From Gemmatimonadota bacterium (GTDB lineage: Bacteria > Latescibacterota > UBA2968 > UBA8231), in assembly GCA_018660835.1 (NCBI GenBank), contig JABJJN010000020.1:310001-374000 (forward strand): a stretch of 64,000 nt of DNA, read 5' to 3'. The notes beneath the pieces are model-generated. The model saw nothing but the letters and a program-made list of their open reading frames with translations. It was not told the DNA's origin and searched no databases. The position numbers and the translations under genes are program-made. How positions within the stretch are numbered: position 1 is the stretch's first letter; every line of letters starts with the position of its first letter. This document shows positions 60,916 to 64,000 of this stretch, in pieces.

Positions 60916-61881
60916 CTAGTCGAAGGACATCACGACCTTCACAGCACCATGTTTCTCAGGTTCCTCGAAGGCCATGGTGAAGGCTTGTTGGATGTCGGCA
61001 AAGGGCATCACGTGTGTCAGCATGGGGCGTACATCGATGCGCCCTTCGGTGATCCACTGCAGGGCTGGGCTGTAATCGAAGTGCGGATTGGGTCCAACAG
61101 TTGTGATGATTCGTGTTTCATTGATGAACATGCGCAGAAAGTCCAGGGACATGACGCCGCGTCCCTCTTCTTTGTTCGGCACACCGAAGTACAACAGCGT
61201 GCCATTTCGACGCAGCAGCGACGCGGCCAGTTGAAAGGACTCCTGTTTGCCCACCGCTTCGACGACCAGCGGTGGCAATTCGCCATCACATAGACTACGC
61301 ACCTGCTCCACCAGACCGGCACCCAGAGGCAGCGTATGCGTCGCCCCCATGCGCGAGGCGATCTCAAGTCGGTGCGCAAGTGGATCTACGGCGATGATGC
61401 GTCGTGCGCCTAGATTCCGCAGGGCCCCATTGAACAACTGCCCCACGGGCCCTTGTCCCAGCACCACAACATCCTGACCGATCACCGGGTCGAGCTTGTA
61501 AAAGGCATGTAGAACGGTACCAAAAAGCTGACTCATGAGGATGACATCGACCTCACCATCGCCAGGTAGTCGGATACAACCGCCGTCATCGTTGGCCAAC
61601 ACATATTGTTGGAATAGCGGCCGATCGAAACCATAGAGCAACACTCGTTCGCCGACTGTATAACGACCCGAGGGACATGCCTCAACGATCCCCAACCCCT
61701 CGTGTCCGCTCTGGCCCGGTGCCAATGGATAGTCTCCAGCTAAACCGATCCAGGCGGGTTTGTCGGTACCACAGATGGCGGTGCGTTCCAGCCGTACCAG
61801 CATCTGGCCATCCGTCGCCTCTGGAATATCGACCTCCAGTAACTCCCATTGACGCGGTTTGATCAGCCGAGCCGATTGCAT
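60916..61881 (-). CDS. Zinc-type medium-chain alcohol dehydrogenase
   Basis: MDR-family dehydrogenase of 321 residues. AICGTDKPAW holds the catalytic-zinc cysteine, GQSGHEGLGIV the zinc histidine and Glu (GHE), and VVLGQGPVGQLFNGALRNLG the Rossmann glycine loop. The structural-zinc four-cysteine lobe is absent or reduced. The ATG at 61881 is preferred because GAGGAG lies about 8 bases upstream; a GTG at 61890 is also in frame. It is co-directional with the aldose-epimerase-like gene, ending 12 bp before its partner's stop region, consistent with a sugar-oxidation pair. Confidence 0.88.
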   Translation of the reverse strand: MQSARLIKPRQWELLEVDIPEATDGQMLVRLERTAICGTDKPAWIGLAGDYPLAPGQSGHEGLGIVEACPSGRYTVGERVLLYGFDRPLFQQYVLANDDGGCIRLPGDGEVDVILMSQLFGTVLHAFYKLDPVIGQDVVVLGQGPVGQLFNGALRNLGARRIIAVDPLAHRLEIASRMGATHTLPLGAGLVEQVRSLCDGELPPLVVEAVGKQESFQLAASLLRRNGTLLYFGVPNKEEGRGVMSLDFLRMFINETRIITTVGPNPHFDYSPALQWITEGRIDVRPMLTHVMPFADIQQAFTMAFEEPEKHGAVKVVMSFD

Positions 61882-61893
61882 TTGAGACACTCC

Positions 61894-62724
61894 TCAGAAT
61901 GTGTAAACGAGGGACCAACTGAATGTGACACCCGTGGCCAACTCGCGCTCCATATAGGGCTCGAAGGAAACAGTACAGGCATTGCCCCAGATGGGCATCT
62001 GCGACAGCTGGAAGTCACTCTGCACAACCACTTGCCCTGTCACGGGATGAAAATACTGCGCCCGAAGTTCCCGCTCCTCACATCCTTCGACTTGTACGAA
62101 CTGACCTTTTTCCCAGTCGTGGGCGGGCTTTCTGAGAATCTGGCCACTCGGGGAGACACCAAAGCCAGGATTCGAAACGATGGACGAGTCGAAGGAGAAG
62201 GAGCAGCAAATGTCGTCCTGCGGCCATGGAAAAAATGGATGGGCATACCAGACCAGGGGTAGTGGTACTGTGCCCTGATTGGTCACCCTCGTCTCGGACA
62301 GGATCCCGCGCTCGTTCAACACGACGCGGCGCTCCACCGTAGCCGACCAGTCACCCAATGACTGCTGTGTCACCATCTGCAACTGTGACGGCGTCTGCGC
62401 TACGGACCATTCACAACGTTCGTGAACACGGGAGGTGTTCATTTGCTCAGGATCTGGGTCGGCACTGACGAGACTATTGCCGAGGATCAACCGCACTCCC
62501 TCTTCCTCGCCGAGAGCATTGCGGAAGGCTTCAGGCATCCCCTGCCCGTGATAGACCGGAGGGTGCTCCTGGGGGAATACGGGGCCCGCGAGTAGATCAC
62601 CGTGCACCGCGTCCGTGACTTGGTAGACGTAGCAACCTGACACGTAACGTGTGCCAAGGCGGCTTTCGTCGTCCACGGGGTCTAAGATGTGCAGCGTCAA
62701 CTGCGAGTTGCTCAGAGTATACAT
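61894..62724 (-). CDS. Aldose 1-epimerase-like (galactose mutarotase fold) protein
   Basis: Protein of 276 residues with a beta-sandwich pattern of mutarotase-type enzymes. Features include RYVSGCYVYQVTDAV (substrate-binding), VVLNERGILSETRVTNQGTV, LVWYAHPFFPWPQDD (the conserved HPFF/HPYF catalytic-His region), and a late WGNACTVSFEPYMERELATG (Glu-bearing strand). The ATG at 62724 is the best start. The gene is divergent from the DUF922-like gene across 43 bp. It likely interconverts anomers of a sugar handled by the dehydrogenase next to it. Confidence 0.78.
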   Translation of the reverse strand: MYTLSNSQLTLHILDPVDDESRLGTRYVSGCYVYQVTDAVHGDLLAGPVFPQEHPPVYHGQGMPEAFRNALGEEEGVRLILGNSLVSADPDPEQMNTSRVHERCEWSVAQTPSQLQMVTQQSLGDWSATVERRVVLNERGILSETRVTNQGTVPLPLVWYAHPFFPWPQDDICCSFSFDSSIVSNPGFGVSPSGQILRKPAHDWEKGQFVQVEGCEERELRAQYFHPVTGQVVVQSDFQLSQMPIWGNACTVSFEPYMERELATGVTFSWSLVYTF

Positions 62725-62767
62725 GTCATCGTTGGCCTTCTCGGCGTCGCACCCCGACCTTTGTGGC

Positions 62768-63460
62768 ATGCGACGAATCTTGCTGTTGTGCTGTGTGTGC
62801 CTGCTGCTGCCCGGATCAGTCTGGGCAGGACCACCTCTCGACTTGAGTCGTGTCGATTCCCTCGACCTGACGGGGTATCGCAGCCTGCGGCGTGATGATT
62901 TTTCCGGCGCCCATGCTCCGGCTCAATTCCTCCACTCCCAGGTGCTGCCCGTTGCGGTCTCGTGCATTTATGTTGTCGTGAATCCCGGTGCCCGTATCTA
63001 CGCGGAGCCACGAATCGTCGATGGCGTCACAACCTACGTTCCACTCGTCAGCGATCTGTCCTTCCAAGCGGTCCTGTCGAGATCCTGCTCATGGTGGAAC
63101 AAAGAGCACAGTGTATCACCCGCCTACGTGCTTGAACATGAGCAGATCCACTTCGCCCTGTACGAAGTTGCTGCCCGCCGTCTCAATCAGAGCGCCGCGG
63201 GTTTGATCCGATCCTTGCCCGTCTCAACCAAATCAGCGCAATCTGCCATTGCGTCGACACAGCAGTTCCTGCAGCAGAGCCTGAATCGGATGATGCAGCA
63301 GATCGTGAAAGACAATACACGGTTCGATCGCGAAACGTCCTTTGGATTCCAACCTGACCGCCAAGAGCGATGGCGCAGGTCAGCGGACGGTGACCTGGCA
63401 GATCTCGCGGCCCATGCGGTGGAACTTGACCTGCGTCCTCGTGGAAAACCAGATCGGTAA
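62768..63460 (+). CDS. Secreted DUF922-like protein (putative metalloprotease-like)
   Basis: Exported protein of 230 residues (signal RRILLLCCVCLLLPGSVWA). Residues ~120-145 include VLEHEQIHFALYEVAARRLN, resembling the HExxH-like helix of DUF922/putative zinc-protease proteins, although the motif is HEQIH. Conserved tryptophans/cysteines (SRSCSWWNKEH) precede it. A hydrolase activity is possible but untested. The ATG at 62768 is preferred over 62651, which lies inside the opposite gene's start region. It is convergent with the HAD-like gene. Confidence 0.75.
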   Translation: MRRILLLCCVCLLLPGSVWAGPPLDLSRVDSLDLTGYRSLRRDDFSGAHAPAQFLHSQVLPVAVSCIYVVVNPGARIYAEPRIVDGVTTYVPLVSDLSFQAVLSRSCSWWNKEHSVSPAYVLEHEQIHFALYEVAARRLNQSAAGLIRSLPVSTKSAQSAIASTQQFLQQSLNRMMQQIVKDNTRFDRETSFGFQPDRQERWRRSADGDLADLAAHAVELDLRPRGKPDR

Positions 63461-63475
63461 CAACAACCATCCCTC

Positions 63476-64000
63476 TCATGGTTCCATCTGACCGGAAAAC
63501 AGGTCGCCACACATTTGATCCACTTCCTCCCACGTCATACATCTTCGCAAACGCCCGGCATCCTCCATCTGACGATTCCAGGGCTGGTCCATGAGTGCCA
63601 CGGGGATCTCGAGCTCATCATGTAGCACACCCGCCACAGCAGCCGAGTCCTCCACCGCCAGATCGAAGCCAAGACCTGCGATCTGCTCCATGGGCATCGC
63701 TTCCACACCGTCTGTCATTTCCTGCAGACCACCATAGTTACCGTACTTGTCAGCGAAAATCAGGCGCGTGTGGGCGACTTTTCGATCCTGAAGCCAGCTG
63801 CGTGTCGCTGCAAAGGTCTGCGTAGGCCGCCCCGTCACAATCCACACCTCCACACCGACATCACTCCATCGCGACAGTTGCTCCACCGCGCCCGGACGTG
63901 AACGGTGCTGCTGCAGGACCTTGGGTTCATGGGCATAATGCATGAATTGCCGCAACTCTTGCTGATCGAGTCCGAGGCTAACCCCAAGATCCCATGAGGT
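63476..64000 (-). CDS. HAD-superfamily hydrolase-like protein, 5' end outside window
   Basis: Visible C-terminal ~174 residues of a HAD-like protein; the start lies beyond base 64000 since the frame is open to the edge. VEVWIVTGRPTQTFAATRSWL is the motif II region (Thr-Gly-Arg-Pro), and LIFADKYGNYG plus FDLAVEDSAAVAGVLHD the later motif III/IV-type segment. Such proteins resemble COG5663-type or 5'-nucleotidase HAD enzymes. Catalytic motif I (DxDxT) must be in the missing part. An internal ATG at 63955 is not the likely start because coding continues upstream. Confidence 0.7.
   Translation of the reverse strand, partial: TSWDLGVSLGLDQQELRQFMHYAHEPKVLQQHRSRPGAVEQLSRWSDVGVEVWIVTGRPTQTFAATRSWLQDRKVAHTRLIFADKYGNYGGLQEMTDGVEAMPMEQIAGLGFDLAVEDSAAVAGVLHDELEIPVALMDQPWNRQMEDAGRLRRCMTWEEVDQMCGDLFSGQMEP

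Overview
The window is about 64 kb of moderately GC-rich bacterial chromosome with densely packed genes on both strands. The organism is Gram-negative: it has a TonB-dependent outer-membrane receptor, lipoproteins with lipobox signals, and FliG. The mix of a sulfatase, phytanoyl-CoA dioxygenases, many Gfo/Idh/MocA oxidoreductases, enolase-superfamily dehydratases, a heparinase II/III-type lyase, a dockerin protein and a large repeat fibre protein fits an uncultured glycan-degrading lineage of the FCB type (Latescibacterota- or Poribacteria-like). That placement is inference from gene content only. I saw no tRNA, rRNA, CRISPR array or insertion sequence.

1-7.3 kb (minus strand): an apparent operon RraA-like protein, TonB receptor, YfiR-like periplasmic protein, CHASE8/HAMP hybrid kinase, sulfatase (cut by the window edge). 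It looks like a polysaccharide or sulfated-ligand sensing and uptake unit. 7.4-11.8 kb: two tandem paralogues, then an aldo/keto reductase and a cupin. The paralogues are the most unusual genes here. Each is a soluble chimera with an N-terminal domain of the kind that precedes bacterial ankyrin repeats, a FliG C-terminal (rotor) domain, and two copies of the MotA cytoplasmic part with the transmembrane helices left out. Both are preceded by a related, possibly structured leader. A complete, apparently solitary fliG lies 4 kb upstream (15.9-16.9 kb). Between them are a cobalt-type nitrile hydratase operon, with a His-rich accessory protein fused to a lipoprotein, and a GH113-like lipoprotein.

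17.3-22.3 kb: a 1282-residue secreted fibre-like repeat protein and a dockerin-bearing secreted protein. 22.4-35 kb: catabolic genes, including two amidohydrolases, an enolase-superfamily protein, a CNMP-binding protein and a phytanoyl-CoA dioxygenase. A minus-strand operon there encodes an enolase-superfamily/sialidase fusion, a small membrane partner, an SSS symporter, a YCII protein and an oxidoreductase. DinB follows. 36-42 kb: heparinase II/III-like lyase, oxidoreductase and an AGE-family epimerase flanked by a duplicated oxidoreductase tail. 42.4-45.2 kb: trkA-trkH potassium uptake.

45.2-54 kb: a patchwork of small accessory genes (methyltransferase, SnoaL-like, ankyrin, TPR membrane protein, GNAT, dioxygenase, GGCT-like, GyrI-GrpB fusion) with decayed TfoX and SRPBCC remnants. 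54.2-64 kb: a TrmB-type regulator with a perfect palindrome over its start codon, class IV aminotransferase, UxuA-like protein, family B DNA polymerase II, an unrecognised 435-residue protein, a zinc-type dehydrogenase, an aldose-epimerase-like protein, a DUF922-like protein and a HAD-like protein cut by the window end.
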